Counted from the stretch's first letter, positions 1 to 8,367 are shown. The stretch: DNA of 64,000 bases from an uncultured Paracoccaceae bacterium (GCA_937872465.1 CALMSR010000069.1:1-64000); one strand, 5' to 3'. A program made the numbers and translations. The notes: generated by a model not told the origin, from the letters alone.

Positions 1-1049
1 GGAGCGTCGGGATCACCGCCGGCGTCGACAGCCGACGGGTTCTTGCGGGTGTTCACCTCTGTCGAGAGCGTCAGCGCGGCGGCGGCGACATCGGTCGCGA
101 GCTGCCGCATGCTCGTCGCGCCGATGATTGTCGAGGCCATGAAAGGGCGGCTCATGCAGAAGGCCAGCGCCATCTGCGCGGGGTCGAGCCCGTGCTGGCG
201 GGCCAGCGCCACATAGGCGGTCACCACCGGCGCCGAGGCCGCGCTCCGGCGTCCGAAGAGCGTCGGGTTGATGGAGGCGCGCGACCCCGGCGGCACGATC
301 CCGTCCTCGTATTTGCCGGAGAGAAGCCCGGCGGCCAGCGGGGAATAGGCCATCAGCCCCACATGCTCGTGGTGGCACATCTCGGCCAGGTCGAGGTCGA
401 AGATGCGGTGCAGGAGGCTGTATTCGTTCTGGATCGACACGATCCGGGGCAGGCCGTGGCGGCGCGCGAGTTCGAGGCATGTGGCGAGGCCGAAGGCGCT
501 TTCGTTCGACAGCCCCACGTGCCGCACCTTGCCCCCGGCGACGAACCCGGCGAGCGTCGCGAGAATCTCATGGAATTCATCGGCTTGGCCTTCCGGTTGC
601 CGGGTCGGATCGAAGGTCCAGCTGCGGCGGAAATGGTAGGAGCCGCGGTTGGGCCAGTGGAGCTGGTAGAGGTCGATATGGTCGGTCTTCAGGCGCTTGA
701 GGCTGCCGTCGAGGGCGGCGCGCAGGGTGGCGGGGCCGATCGGCGCGCCATCGGGACGCACGTTCCGGTTGCCGGCGCCGGCGATCTTGCTGGCGAGGAT
801 GACCTCGCCGCGGCGGCCGGTCCGCTCCAGCCAGGCACCGATGATGCGCTCGGTGTCGCCGGTGGTCTGCGCGGCGCTCGGCGTCGTGGGGTAGAGCTCC
901 GCGGTGTCGATGAAATTCATCCCGTGATCGAGCGCGTAGTCGATCTGGGAAAAGGCCTCCTCGGGAGTGTTCTGGCTGCCCCAGGTCATGGTGCCGAGGC
1001 AGAGGCGGCTGACCTCGAGATCGCTCGTTCCGAGGAAGGTCCTCTGCAT
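1..1049 (-). CDS. Aldo/keto reductase, Tas-like (3' end outside window)
   Basis: Predicted NADPH-dependent aldo/keto reductase with a TIM-barrel fold, cytoplasmic, probably reducing aldehydes or ketones. The protein starts MQRTFLGTSDLEVSRLCLGT and shows the family catalytic set: Asp and Tyr in the segment NFIDTAELYP, Lys in ILASKI, and His in YQLHWP. The TIM-barrel end IGATSMRQL follows. The proline-rich loop after Tyr and the overall order resemble E. coli Tas (about 346 residues). About 349 codons lie in the window with no stop, and the terminal NTRKNPSA-type tail is reached, so the stop should lie just beyond position 1. GGAG sits 6 bases before the ATG at 1049. It is transcribed in the same direction as the upstream liv operon, 164 bases away, but may have its own promoter. 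The substrate is not predictable. Confidence 0.9.
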   Translation of the reverse strand, partial: MQRTFLGTSDLEVSRLCLGTMTWGSQNTPEEAFSQIDYALDHGMNFIDTAELYPTTPSAAQTTGDTERIIGAWLERTGRRGEVILASKIAGAGNRNVRPDGAPIGPATLRAALDGSLKRLKTDHIDLYQLHWPNRGSYHFRRSWTFDPTRQPEGQADEFHEILATLAGFVAGGKVRHVGLSNESAFGLATCLELARRHGLPRIVSIQNEYSLLHRIFDLDLAEMCHHEHVGLMAYSPLAAGLLSGKYEDGIVPPGSRASINPTLFGRRSAASAPVVTAYVALARQHGLDPAQMALAFCMSRPFMASTIIGATSMRQLATDVAAAALTLSTEVNTRKNPSAVDAGGDPDA

Positions 1050-1124
1050 GGTCGCTCCGAATTTCGGGAGCGCAGGCTGGCCCGGGGCGCCTTCGGGATC
1101 AAGCCGGATTCGGCGGCTCGCGGC

Positions 1125-1168
1125 CCATGCACAATCCATGCACGGGGTCGTGCACGCGGCATGCACCG
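1125..1168. repeat. Cluster of ATGCAC-type motifs upstream of the aldo/keto reductase gene
   Basis: CCATGCAC occurs twice 11 bases apart, followed by GTGCAC and CATGCACC, all within 44 bases between the livM stop and the reductase start. The spacing near one helical turn suggests a regulator-binding region. No regulator can be named. Confidence 0.3.
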
Positions 1169-1213
1169 GCCCTGCGAGGGGCCCACCGGGCGTCCCGCGG
1201 GCCGGGAGCGCCC

Positions 1214-2521
1214 CTAGCGGCGCGTTCGCTCGGGGATCAGGCCGCTCGGGGCGAAGCGGAGCACCAGGAGCAGGATCAGGCCCATCAGGAAGAGCCGCAG
1301 ATGCGGTGCGGCGGCGAGCATCTGGTCGCGCAGGGGCCCGCTCTCCATGCCGCTGGTGAGGCGGTTCATGATGAGCGTGCCGGCGGGCTCGGCCATGACC
1401 CAGAGATACCAGATCAGGAAGCCGCCGAGGATCGCGCCCCAGTTGTTGCCCGAGCCGCCGACGATCACCATGACCCAGATCAGGAAGGTGTAGCGCAGCG
1501 GGTTGTAGGAGCCCGGCGTGAACTGGCCGTCGAGGGTCACCAGCATGGCGCCGGCGATGCCGACCACCGCCGAGCCGAGCACGAAGACCTGGAGATGCCT
1601 CCCGGTGACGTCCTTGCCCATGGCCTCCGCCGCGTCGCGGTTGTCGCGGATGGCGCGCATCATCCGGCCCCAGGGCGCACGCAGCGCGCGCTCGGCCAGC
1701 CAGAGCACGATCAGCAGCACCGCGGCGAAGAGGCAGGCGTAGGCCAGCCGCGCGACCACGGCGGCGGCGGTAATGGTGTCGGTGCCGAAGCGCGCGGCGA
1801 GATCGGCGATCCAGGGCGCTTCCTGCAGCACCCGCTCGTCGGGCACCGGCCGCGGCAGGCCGGTGACGTTCTTGACCCCGCGGGTCAGCCAGTTCTCGTT
1901 CTTGAGGATCGCCAGGATGATCTCGGAGATGCCGAGGGTGGCGATGGCGAGGTAGTCGGAGCGCAGGCCGAGCGTGAGCTTGCCCACGAGATAGGCCGCC
2001 CCCGCCGCGAAGAGCCCGCCCACGGCCCAGCCGATCAGGATCGGCAGGCCGAGGCCGCCGAGATAGCCGGCCGAGGCCGGATCGACCGCCTCGATCGCCT
2101 CGCTGGCGGGATCGAGGAAGATCCGCATCACGAAATAGCCCGCCACCACCGTGGCGAGGCCGAGCGGCTTGCGCAGCGACAGCGGCGCGCGTTCGCGCAC
2201 ATAAAGCGCCGCGCCGAGGGTTCCCACGATCGCGAGTGCAGCAAGGCCGAGATTGACGCCGCCGGCGCCGAGCGCGCCGGGGACCGGGGGCATGGAGACG
2301 AGCACGGCGCCGATGCCGCCCAGCGCCGCGAAGCCCATGATGCCGACGTTGAAGAGCCCGGCATATCCCCACTGGATGTTGACCCCGAGCGCCATGACCG
2401 CCGAGATCAGACAGAGGTTGAGGATGGCGAGCGCGAGCGTCCAGCTCTGGGCGAGCCCCACCGCGACGATCAGCAGCGCCATGACGGCATAGAGCAGGAC
2501 GCCGCGCGTGGTCTGGCTCAT
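1214..2521 (-). CDS. livM: Branched-chain amino acid/amide ABC transporter permease LivM
   Basis: Inner-membrane permease of a LIV-type (HAAT) ABC importer, forming the translocation pore with LivH. It is 435 residues long and strongly hydrophobic throughout. The LivM signature region GVNIQWGYAGLFNVG lies near residue 42, and the conserved cytoplasmic loop with MMRAIRDNRDAAEAMGKD, which contacts the ATPases, lies in the C-terminal half. The family is usually 320-430 residues, so this is full length. The ATG overlaps the livH stop by 4 bases (ATGA), which argues for translational coupling and fixes the start. It is the last gene of the livK-G-F-H-M operon. Substrate class (leucine, urea or amides) cannot be decided from the permease alone. 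Confidence 0.95.
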   Translation of the reverse strand: MSQTTRGVLLYAVMALLIVAVGLAQSWTLALAILNLCLISAVMALGVNIQWGYAGLFNVGIMGFAALGGIGAVLVSMPPVPGALGAGGVNLGLAALAIVGTLGAALYVRERAPLSLRKPLGLATVVAGYFVMRIFLDPASEAIEAVDPASAGYLGGLGLPILIGWAVGGLFAAGAAYLVGKLTLGLRSDYLAIATLGISEIILAILKNENWLTRGVKNVTGLPRPVPDERVLQEAPWIADLAARFGTDTITAAAVVARLAYACLFAAVLLIVLWLAERALRAPWGRMMRAIRDNRDAAEAMGKDVTGRHLQVFVLGSAVVGIAGAMLVTLDGQFTPGSYNPLRYTFLIWVMVIVGGSGNNWGAILGGFLIWYLWVMAEPAGTLIMNRLTSGMESGPLRDQMLAAAPHLRLFLMGLILLLVLRFAPSGLIPERTRR

Positions 2522-3531
2522 ATCACGCGCCCCCGGAAGATGCCGGTCGGCCGCACCAGCAGCACGATCACCAGGATGATAAAGGAGACCGCGAACTTGT
2601 AGTCGGTGCCGAGCATCTGCACGAGCCCCGCGGGCGCCCAGGATTCGGGCACGAGATAGGTCAGGAAGCCCTTGTAGGCATAGGTCACCACCACCTCGGA
2701 GATGGCGATGACGAAGCCGCCCGCGATGGCGCCGAAGGGCTGGCCGATGCCGCCGACGATGGCCGCGGCGAAGATCGGCAGCAGCAGCTGGAAATAGGTG
2801 AAGGGGCGGAAGGACTTGTCGAGGCCGTAGAGCGTGCCGGCGATGGTGGCGAGGATTGCCACCAGGATCCAGGTGATCATCACCACCCGGTCGGGGTTGA
2901 TGCCCGAGAGGAGCGCGAGATCCTCGTTGTCGGAATAGGCGCGCATCGCCTTGCCGGTGCGCGTGCGCTGCAGGAACCAGAAGACCGCCGAGACCACCAC
3001 GACCATGACCACGATGGTGATGATCTGGCTGGTGCGGATCGCGAGCCCCTGATCGAGCCCGGTCAGCGCCTTGAAGTCGCCCACCTTCAGCGCGAAGCGG
3101 GCGCCGTCCTCGAAGCGCTGGTCCCCGGTGCCGATGATGAAGCGCGTGATGGCGTTGTAGATGAACATCACCCCGACGCTCGCCATCACCAGCACCACCG
3201 GCGGGCTGCGCCGGGCGCGGTAGAAGCGGTAGACCCATCGGTCGGTCACGAGCAGGAGCAGGATCGCGGCGAGGATCCCCACCGGCAGGGCGAGCAGCGC
3301 GGTCGGCAGCGGGCCGAGGCCGATCCCCTGGCCCTGCAGCCACCAGGTGAAGAGGATCACGATCGCCGTGCCGAAGGCCATGGTGTCGCCATGGGCGAAG
3401 TTCGAGAAGCGCAGCACCGCATAGATCAGCGTCACGCCGAGCGCGCCGAGCGCGAGCTGCGCGCCGTAGGCGATCGCCGGGATCAGCACGAAGTTGGAGA
3501 GAAGGACGAGGGCGTTGAGGAGGTTTTCCAT
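2518..3531 (-). CDS. livH: Branched-chain amino acid/amide ABC transporter permease LivH
   Basis: The second membrane permease of the LIV-type importer, 337 residues, with many hydrophobic segments starting immediately after the N-terminus. It shows the family landmarks NFAHGDTMAFG near residue 45, RTGKAMRAYSDN (the ATPase-coupling loop) near the middle, and a GGFVIAISE segment late in the protein. It is slightly longer than the typical 290-310 residues because of an extended loop after the VYRFYRARR segment. It starts 6 bases after the livF stop and overlaps livM by 4 bases. It works with LivM, LivG, LivF and the periplasmic LivK encoded just upstream. Confidence 0.95.
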   Translation of the reverse strand: MENLLNALVLLSNFVLIPAIAYGAQLALGALGVTLIYAVLRFSNFAHGDTMAFGTAIVILFTWWLQGQGIGLGPLPTALLALPVGILAAILLLLVTDRWVYRFYRARRSPPVVLVMASVGVMFIYNAITRFIIGTGDQRFEDGARFALKVGDFKALTGLDQGLAIRTSQIITIVVMVVVVSAVFWFLQRTRTGKAMRAYSDNEDLALLSGINPDRVVMITWILVAILATIAGTLYGLDKSFRPFTYFQLLLPIFAAAIVGGIGQPFGAIAGGFVIAISEVVVTYAYKGFLTYLVPESWAPAGLVQMLGTDYKFAVSFIILVIVLLVRPTGIFRGRVI

Positions 3532-3537
3532 GGCGCC

Positions 3538-4242
3538 TCAGCCTCCCAGGAACGACCGGCGGACTTCGGGGTCTGCGAGCAGTGCCGCCCCGGTGTCGGT
3601 GAAGCGGTTGGAGCCCTGCACGAGCACATAGCCCCTGTCGGCGATGTTGAGCGCCTGGCGGGCGTTCTGCTCGACCATGAGGATGGCGATGCCCGTGGCG
3701 GCGATGTCGAGGATCTTGTCGAAGAGCTCGTCCATCACGATCGGCGAGACGCCGGCGGTGGGCTCGTCGAGCATGAGCACCTTGGGATGGGTCATCAGCG
3801 CGCGACCGACCGCGACCTGCTGGCGCTGGCCGCCGGAGAGCTCGCCCGCCGGCTGGCGGCGCTTTTCCTTCAGGATCGGGAAGAGGTCGTAGACCTGGGC
3901 CATGGTGCCGGAGAAGTCGTCGTCGCGAATGAAGGCGCCCATCTCGAGGTTCTCCTCGACGGTGAGCGAGACGAAGACATTGGATGTCTGCGGCACGAAG
4001 CCCATGCCGGCCCTGACACGGTCCTGCGGCGTGAGCGCGGTGATGTCCTGGCCGTCGAGCCGGACCTGGCCCTCGCGCAGGCGGAGCATGCCGAAGACCG
4101 CCTTCATGGCCGTGGACTTGCCCGCGCCGTTGGGGCCGACGATGACCGCGATCTCGCCCTGTTCCACGGCGATGGTGCAGCCGTTGAGGATGTCGGCGCC
4201 GCCGTAGCCGCCGGTCATCTTCTCGCCGATGAGGAAGCTCAT
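3538..4242 (-). CDS. livF: Branched-chain amino acid ABC transporter ATP-binding protein LivF
   Basis: Cytoplasmic ATPase subunit of the LIV-type importer, 234 residues, normal for LivF. Walker A reads GPNGAGKST near residue 38, the ABC signature LSGGQRQQ follows near 135, and Walker B is MLDEPTAG with a catalytic Glu. The sequence SFLIGEKMTGGYG at the start is a typical LivF N-terminus, including the GYG that stacks on adenine. The ATG overlaps the livG stop by 4 bases, so both ATPases are translationally coupled, as expected for a heterodimer. Everything needed for activity appears intact. Confidence 0.95.
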   Translation of the reverse strand: MSFLIGEKMTGGYGGADILNGCTIAVEQGEIAVIVGPNGAGKSTAMKAVFGMLRLREGQVRLDGQDITALTPQDRVRAGMGFVPQTSNVFVSLTVEENLEMGAFIRDDDFSGTMAQVYDLFPILKEKRRQPAGELSGGQRQQVAVGRALMTHPKVLMLDEPTAGVSPIVMDELFDKILDIAATGIAILMVEQNARQALNIADRGYVLVQGSNRFTDTGAALLADPEVRRSFLGG

Positions 4243-5030
4243 GCGCCGGCTCCAGCCCGGGCGGGGCGATCCTTGAGCCCGCGGCCGAGATAGGCCTCGA
4301 TCACCGCCTCGTTCTTCAGCACCTCCTCGGGCGTGCCTTCGGTCAGCACCTTGCCCTCGGCCATGACGATCACCGGGTCGCAGAGCCGGCCGATGAAATC
4401 CATGTCATGCTCGACCATGCAGAAGGTGTAGCCGCGCTCCCGGTTCAGCCGCAGGATCGCGTCGCCGATCGTGTTCAAGAGCGTTCGGTTCACCCCGGCG
4501 CCGACCTCGTCGAGGAAGACGATCTTGGCGTCGACCATCATGGTGCGGCCGAGCTCCAGCAGCTTCTTCTGGCCGCCGGAGAGGTTGCCGGCGCGTTCCT
4601 CGGCGACATGGCCGATCTCGAGGAAGTCGATGACCTCCTCGGCGCGGCGGCGCACCTCCGCCTCGCGGGCGCGCACGGCGGCGCCCCGGAACCAGGCGTC
4701 CCAGAGCACCTCGCCGGGCTGGTCGGCGGGCACCATCATCAAGTTCTCGCGCACGGTGAGGGTGGCGAATTCATGGGCGATCTGGAAGGTGCGCAGCAGC
4801 CCCTTGTGGAAGAGCTCATGGGGCGAGAGGCCGGTGATCTCCTCGCCGTCGAGCCAGACCCGGCCCGAGGTGGGCTTGTAATGGCCGGCAATGACGTTGA
4901 AGAGCGTGGACTTGCCGGCGCCGTTGGGGCCGATCAGCCCGGTGATCGAGCCCTTGGCGATCTCGATCGAGGCGCCGTCGACCGCGCGGATGCCGCCGAA
5001 ATGCAAATGGAGGTCGTCGACGCGGATCAT
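4239..5030 (-). CDS. livG: Branched-chain amino acid ABC transporter ATP-binding protein LivG
   Basis: Partner ATPase of LivF, 263 residues. It has Walker A GPNGAGKST near residue 35, the signature LSGGQKKLLELGR, and the LivG-specific C-terminal extension ending in VIEAYLGRG. Walker B reads IVFLDEVGAG: the catalytic Glu is kept but the usual Pro of DEP is replaced by Val, a mild oddity unlikely to inactivate. The start at MIRVDDLHLHFGG puts the aromatic A-loop in the normal place. It follows livK after a 60-base gap holding a very stable hairpin, so it is probably expressed at a lower level than the binding protein. Confidence 0.94.
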   Translation of the reverse strand: MIRVDDLHLHFGGIRAVDGASIEIAKGSITGLIGPNGAGKSTLFNVIAGHYKPTSGRVWLDGEEITGLSPHELFHKGLLRTFQIAHEFATLTVRENLMMVPADQPGEVLWDAWFRGAAVRAREAEVRRRAEEVIDFLEIGHVAEERAGNLSGGQKKLLELGRTMMVDAKIVFLDEVGAGVNRTLLNTIGDAILRLNRERGYTFCMVEHDMDFIGRLCDPVIVMAEGKVLTEGTPEEVLKNEAVIEAYLGRGLKDRPARAGAGA

Positions 5031-5046
5031 GGGACGCTCCCGGCTT

Positions 5047-5082
5047 CGGCCCGGTCCGGCGACGGCGCGCCGGACCGGGCCG
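5047..5082 (-). terminator. Long perfect hairpin between livK and livG (attenuator or mRNA-stabilising stem)
   Basis: The arms GGCCCGGTCCGGCG and CGCCGGACCGGGCC are perfectly complementary, with one further C-G pair outside and a 6-base loop. No T-run follows, so a complete Rho-independent stop is unlikely. Such stems after a binding-protein gene commonly protect the upstream message or partly terminate, giving more binding protein than transporter. That role is inferred from position. Confidence 0.6.
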
Positions 5083-5090
5083 GGAAGGGA

Positions 5091-6275
5091 TCAGCGATAC
5101 TCGATCGTGACCGGGGCGTTGTCCTGGATCTCGTAGACCCGGTAGCTGCCCTTGGCCTCGCCGGGGCCGATCAGCTCGACGCCGGTGGCCCCCTGGTAGT
5201 CGATGTCGGTGCCCGCGGCGGCGAGTTCCAGCCCCTTGGCCAGTTCGCCCGCGAGGATCGGCTCGCCCGGGGCATTGGCGACGTCGAGCAGCTTGTCGCG
5301 GATGCCGGTCCGGTCGGGACCGCCGGCGGCGGCCATGGAGAGCGCGATCAGCGCGGCGGCGTCGTAGCTCTCGGGCACGTAGGTGCCGGTGGGATCCATG
5401 CCCGCGCCGGAGGCGAGTGCGGCAAACGTGTCGGCGCCTTCGCCCTCGACGCCCGGAAGGGTGCCGATGACCTTGCCGTTGATGTCCTCGCCGATCGAAT
5501 CGATGAGGCTCTGCCCGTACATGCCGTCGGGGAAGATGAAGCTCTCGAAGGCGCCGGTGTCGAGCGCGGCCTGGGTGATGCCGACGCCGCCCTGGTCGAC
5601 ATAGCCCGCGACGATCAGGTGCTCGGCGCCGGAGGCCTGGAGCGCCGCGACCTCGGCGGAATAGTCGCCCTTGCCGTCCTCGTGGGCGGCGACGATCGCG
5701 ACCGTGCCGCCGGCGGCCGCGATGGCCGCGGCGATGGCGTCGGCGAGGCCCTTGCCGTAGTCGTTGTTGGTGTAGGTGATGGCGAAATTGTCGAGGCCGC
5801 GGTCCTTGAGCACGTCGGCGATCACCTCGCCCTGGCGCGCGTCGGAGGGCGCGACGCGGAAGAAGAAGCCGTTGTCGTCGATGGTCGAGAGCGCCGGCGA
5901 GGTCGCCGAGGGCGAGACCATCACCACGCCGTTCGGCACGGCCACGGAATTGGCGATGGCGATGGTGACGCCCGAGCAATCCGCGCCCAGGATCGCCGCG
6001 ACGTTCTCGGCGGTGATCAGGCGCTCGGCGGCGGCGGTGGCGGCAGCGGCGTCGACGCAGGTCGAATCCGCGCGGACCGGATTGAGCGGCGCCCCGAGCA
6101 CGCCGGATTCGTTGACCTCGGCGAAGGCGAATTCGGCGCTTTCGGCCATGCCCGGCGTGATCGATTCCAGCGGCCCGGTGAATCCGAGGATGATGCCGAC
6201 GTTCACGGGGTCCTGCGCCGAGGCGGTGCCGGCGATAAGCACGCTGGCCGCGGTCGCGAGTAGCAGTCTGTTCAT
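5091..6275 (-). CDS. livK: Periplasmic substrate-binding protein of LIV-type ABC transporter
   Basis: Periplasmic binding protein (Peripla_BP_6 family), 394 residues. The signal peptide MNRLLLATAASVLIAGTASA with an AxA cleavage site is followed directly by the mature start QDPVNVGIILGFTGP, the characteristic first strand of LIV-type proteins. Later landmarks include SPSATSPAL (ligand-contact loop), FAITYTNNDYGKGLAD and FIFPDGMYGQ. Two Cys residues (STCVDAA and GADCSG) could form the disulfide seen in this family. It is the first gene of livK-G-F-H-M, so the operon promoter should lie in 6276-6438. The ligand (branched-chain amino acid, amide or urea) cannot be assigned from these motifs. Confidence 0.93.
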   Translation of the reverse strand: MNRLLLATAASVLIAGTASAQDPVNVGIILGFTGPLESITPGMAESAEFAFAEVNESGVLGAPLNPVRADSTCVDAAAATAAAERLITAENVAAILGADCSGVTIAIANSVAVPNGVVMVSPSATSPALSTIDDNGFFFRVAPSDARQGEVIADVLKDRGLDNFAITYTNNDYGKGLADAIAAAIAAAGGTVAIVAAHEDGKGDYSAEVAALQASGAEHLIVAGYVDQGGVGITQAALDTGAFESFIFPDGMYGQSLIDSIGEDINGKVIGTLPGVEGEGADTFAALASGAGMDPTGTYVPESYDAAALIALSMAAAGGPDRTGIRDKLLDVANAPGEPILAGELAKGLELAAAGTDIDYQGATGVELIGPGEAKGSYRVYEIQDNAPVTIEYR

Positions 6276-6438
6276 GGAAGGCTCCCTGAGGTGTCCGTTC
6301 GTTTGTTGGGGAATGCCGGATTGGCGAGGGGCCGCGCCGGCAGAATCACCTCAGCGCACCATATCTCTTTGCGGATTCGAGACAAGACGGCCAAAAATCG
6401 AGAGAGCGACGGGGGTTGCGCGCGGAACGTGTCGCCGG

Positions 6439-7515
6439 TCAGACGATGCCGCCCTCGATCAGGCGCCCCGCCACCGCGGCGAAGGCGGCGGCCTGCGCGC
6501 CGTCGGGCTCGGCCGCGGCGACCGGATTGCCCGCGTCCCCGGAGCGGCGGATGGCGATGTCGAGCGGAATCTCCCCGAGGAAGGGGATGCCGAGGCGCCC
6601 GGCTTCGGCCTTGGCGCCGCCATGGCCGAAGAGATGCGCCTCGTGGCCGCAGTTCGGGCAGATGTAGGTGGACATGTTCTCGATGATCCCGAGCACCGGA
6701 ACCTTGGTTTTCTCGAACATGTCCAATGCCTTGCGCGCGTCGAGCAGGGCGACGTCCTGGGGCGTGGAGACGATGATCGCGCCGGTGATCGGGTAGCGCT
6801 GCGAGAGGGTGAGTTGCACGTCGCCGGTGCCGGGGGGCAGATCGACGATCAGCACGTCGAGCTCGCCCCATTCCACCTGCCCCATCATCTGCTGCAGCGC
6901 GCCCATCAGCATCGGGCCGCGCCAGACCACCGCCTCGCCCTCCTTCAGCATCAGGCCGATCGACATGATCGTCACCCCGTGGTTGTGCAGCGGGAGGATC
7001 GTCTTGCCGTCGGGCGATTTCGGTCTTTGGTTAACGCCCATCATGCGCGGCTGGCTCGGCCCGTAGATATCGGCGTCGAGCAGCCCGGTGCGCCTGCCGG
7101 CGCGGGCCAGCGCCACCGCCAGATTGGCGGCGACGGTGGATTTGCCCACGCCTCCCTTGCCGCTGGCGACGGCGATGATGTGCCGGACGCCGGGCACCGG
7201 CGCGGGGCCGGCCTGCGCCGTGGCGTGGCGGCCGATCTTGAGCGCGGGCGGCGCGGCCTTCGGCGCGGGCCCATGGGCGGTGAGGAGCGCGCTGACCCCC
7301 GCGACACCGGGCAGGGCGGCCACCACGGCCTCGGCCTGGGCGCGCAGGGGCTCCAGCTTCGGGCCTTCGGCGGGGTCCACCTCGATCACGAAGCGGACGC
7401 GGTCGCCCTCGATCGTGAGCGCGCGCACCACGTCGGCATCGAGGATGCTGCCGCCGCGCCCTGGCATCGCAACGCCGCGAAGGGCTTCGAGCACGGCTTC
7501 TCGGGTGATGGGCAT
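6439..7515 (-). CDS. mrp: Mrp/ApbC (NBP35-type) iron-sulfur cluster carrier ATPase
   Basis: P-loop ATPase that binds and transfers an Fe-S cluster to apoproteins in the cytosol, 358 residues from the ATG at 7515. An N-terminal MIP18-like (FeS assembly, formerly DUF59) region begins MPITREAVLEALRG. It is followed by the deviant Walker A GKGGVGKST near residue 118, DADIYGPSQPRMMG, and the cluster-binding CxxC in YICPNCGHEA near residue 285. All residues needed for function are visible. An upstream in-frame extension to 7659 is open, but it lacks similarity to the family, so the shorter start is preferred. It lies upstream of and parallel to the liv operon, separated by 163 bases. Confidence 0.95.
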   Translation of the reverse strand: MPITREAVLEALRGVAMPGRGGSILDADVVRALTIEGDRVRFVIEVDPAEGPKLEPLRAQAEAVVAALPGVAGVSALLTAHGPAPKAAPPALKIGRHATAQAGPAPVPGVRHIIAVASGKGGVGKSTVAANLAVALARAGRRTGLLDADIYGPSQPRMMGVNQRPKSPDGKTILPLHNHGVTIMSIGLMLKEGEAVVWRGPMLMGALQQMMGQVEWGELDVLIVDLPPGTGDVQLTLSQRYPITGAIIVSTPQDVALLDARKALDMFEKTKVPVLGIIENMSTYICPNCGHEAHLFGHGGAKAEAGRLGIPFLGEIPLDIAIRRSGDAGNPVAAAEPDGAQAAAFAAVAGRLIEGGIV

Positions 7516-7853
7516 GGTCGACTTTCTGCGCTGGCTGGGAACGGGACTCCTCTGCCGATAGTTCGTCCCGAACCGCGGCGAGGGCAAGGGCGGATGCCGG
7601 CCCGCAGTGGCGGGGACCCGGGTCCGGGAGGTGTTCAGGTTGACCATGTTGCGTCGCACAATGTGATGTCGCGAGGCTTGGATCTGGCGAGATCATGTAA
7701 ATAACTTATTCATAACAATATTTTGAATGCCATGCATCGGATGCATGGCGGCCATGGCTCCATGGGGCTTGCAGGGGCATGCGGTCTCCTTATCTTGCAG
7801 TGCAACAACAACGGAAACGCTCAGAACCGAATGCTGACATGAAGGAGGCAGCC
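7516..7853. promoter_or_regulatory. Divergent intergenic region with AT-rich block between mrp and DUF1127 gene
   Basis: This gap of 338 bases separates divergently transcribed genes. An AT-rich block at about 7694-7728 stands out in GC-rich surroundings and directly abuts a strong dyad at 7729-7749. These are the likely promoter elements for the plus-strand small genes. No coding potential was found. Confidence 0.45.
7729..7749. promoter_or_regulatory. 9-bp-arm dyad, candidate operator
   Basis: GCCATGCAT and ATGCATGGC are perfect inverted arms around CGG. Two further short palindromes (GCCATGGC and CCATGG) follow within 25 bases. The position, just downstream of an AT-rich block and 105 bases before the DUF1127 start, fits a transcription-factor site. 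The binding protein is unknown. Confidence 0.45.
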
Positions 7854-8075
7854 ATGACTGCTCTTGTCGACCGGCCCGGACACGCGTTCCGAAACGGAAC
7901 CGCGAGCGGGCTCACCCGCCGCCTCGTGGCCCTGCGCGACGCATGGTCCAGGCACAAGGAAATCAACGCGCTGCGCGACGAGCTGCAGCGCCTCAGCGAC
8001 CGCGAGCTGGCCGATATCGGCATCAGCCGCCTGTCGATCGGCGACATCGCGCGATCGGCCGTCGCGAGCAAGTGA
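7854..8075 (+). CDS. DUF1127 domain protein (first of a tandem pair)
   Basis: A 73-residue protein ending in the DUF1127 (YjiS-like) signature, with the segment LQRLSDRELADIGISR followed by DIARSA. The preceding DAWSRHKEINALRDEL is the usual amphipathic, arginine-rich part. Small DUF1127 proteins in alphaproteobacteria have been linked to RNA turnover and phosphate or carbon metabolism, but no role is assigned here. The ATG at 7854 is chosen because GAAGGAGG lies 4-11 bases upstream. An earlier ATG at 7779 would add an unconserved extension. A second DUF1127 gene follows 57 bases later, so the two are probably co-transcribed. Confidence 0.88.
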   Translation: MTALVDRPGHAFRNGTASGLTRRLVALRDAWSRHKEINALRDELQRLSDRELADIGISRLSIGDIARSAVASK

Positions 8076-8132
8076 CACATCCGGCTCGCGCCCGGCAGGG
8101 CGGCGGGCCAAAGCGAAGGAATGGAGACTGAA

Positions 8133-8342
8133 ATGACCCATGCAATCACCTATCCGGCCGGCGCCCATGGCGCCCACGAGGACGGGCTCGTCGCCCGCAT
8201 CGGCAAGCAGCTGGCCGAGTGGCGGATGTACCGCCTGACGCTCAACGAGCTCCGGACGCTGAGCCGGCGCGAGCTCGAGGACCTCGGGATCGCCGAGGCC
8301 GATCTGCGGCACGTCGCCCGGGAGGCGGTGCGGCGCGCCTGA
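8133..8342 (+). CDS. DUF1127 domain protein (second of a tandem pair)
   Basis: A 69-residue protein with the DUF1127 core LRTLSRRELEDLGIAEADL and the typical C-terminal HVAREAVRRA helix. It shares the helix-turn-helix-like layout with the upstream gene but only limited identity elsewhere, so the pair is an old duplication or two separate family members. The ATG at 8133 has GGAG 6 bases upstream. The in-frame ATG at 8121 would sit directly on its AGGA and is less likely. A stem-loop terminator follows 26 bases after the stop, closing the unit. Function unknown. Confidence 0.85.
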   Translation: MTHAITYPAGAHGAHEDGLVARIGKQLAEWRMYRLTLNELRTLSRRELEDLGIAEADLRHVAREAVRRA

Positions 8343-8367
8343 GCGAGCCACCGCGGAAAGAACGACC

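Noticed and set aside
1127..2602. Long plus-strand open frame opposite livM
   Set aside because: Its His/Glu/Arg-rich translation is a shadow of the hydrophobic permease codons on the other strand.
7516..7659. Longer Mrp start
   Set aside because: The added residues are unconserved and basic, and the known N-terminal domain begins at the ATG at 7515.
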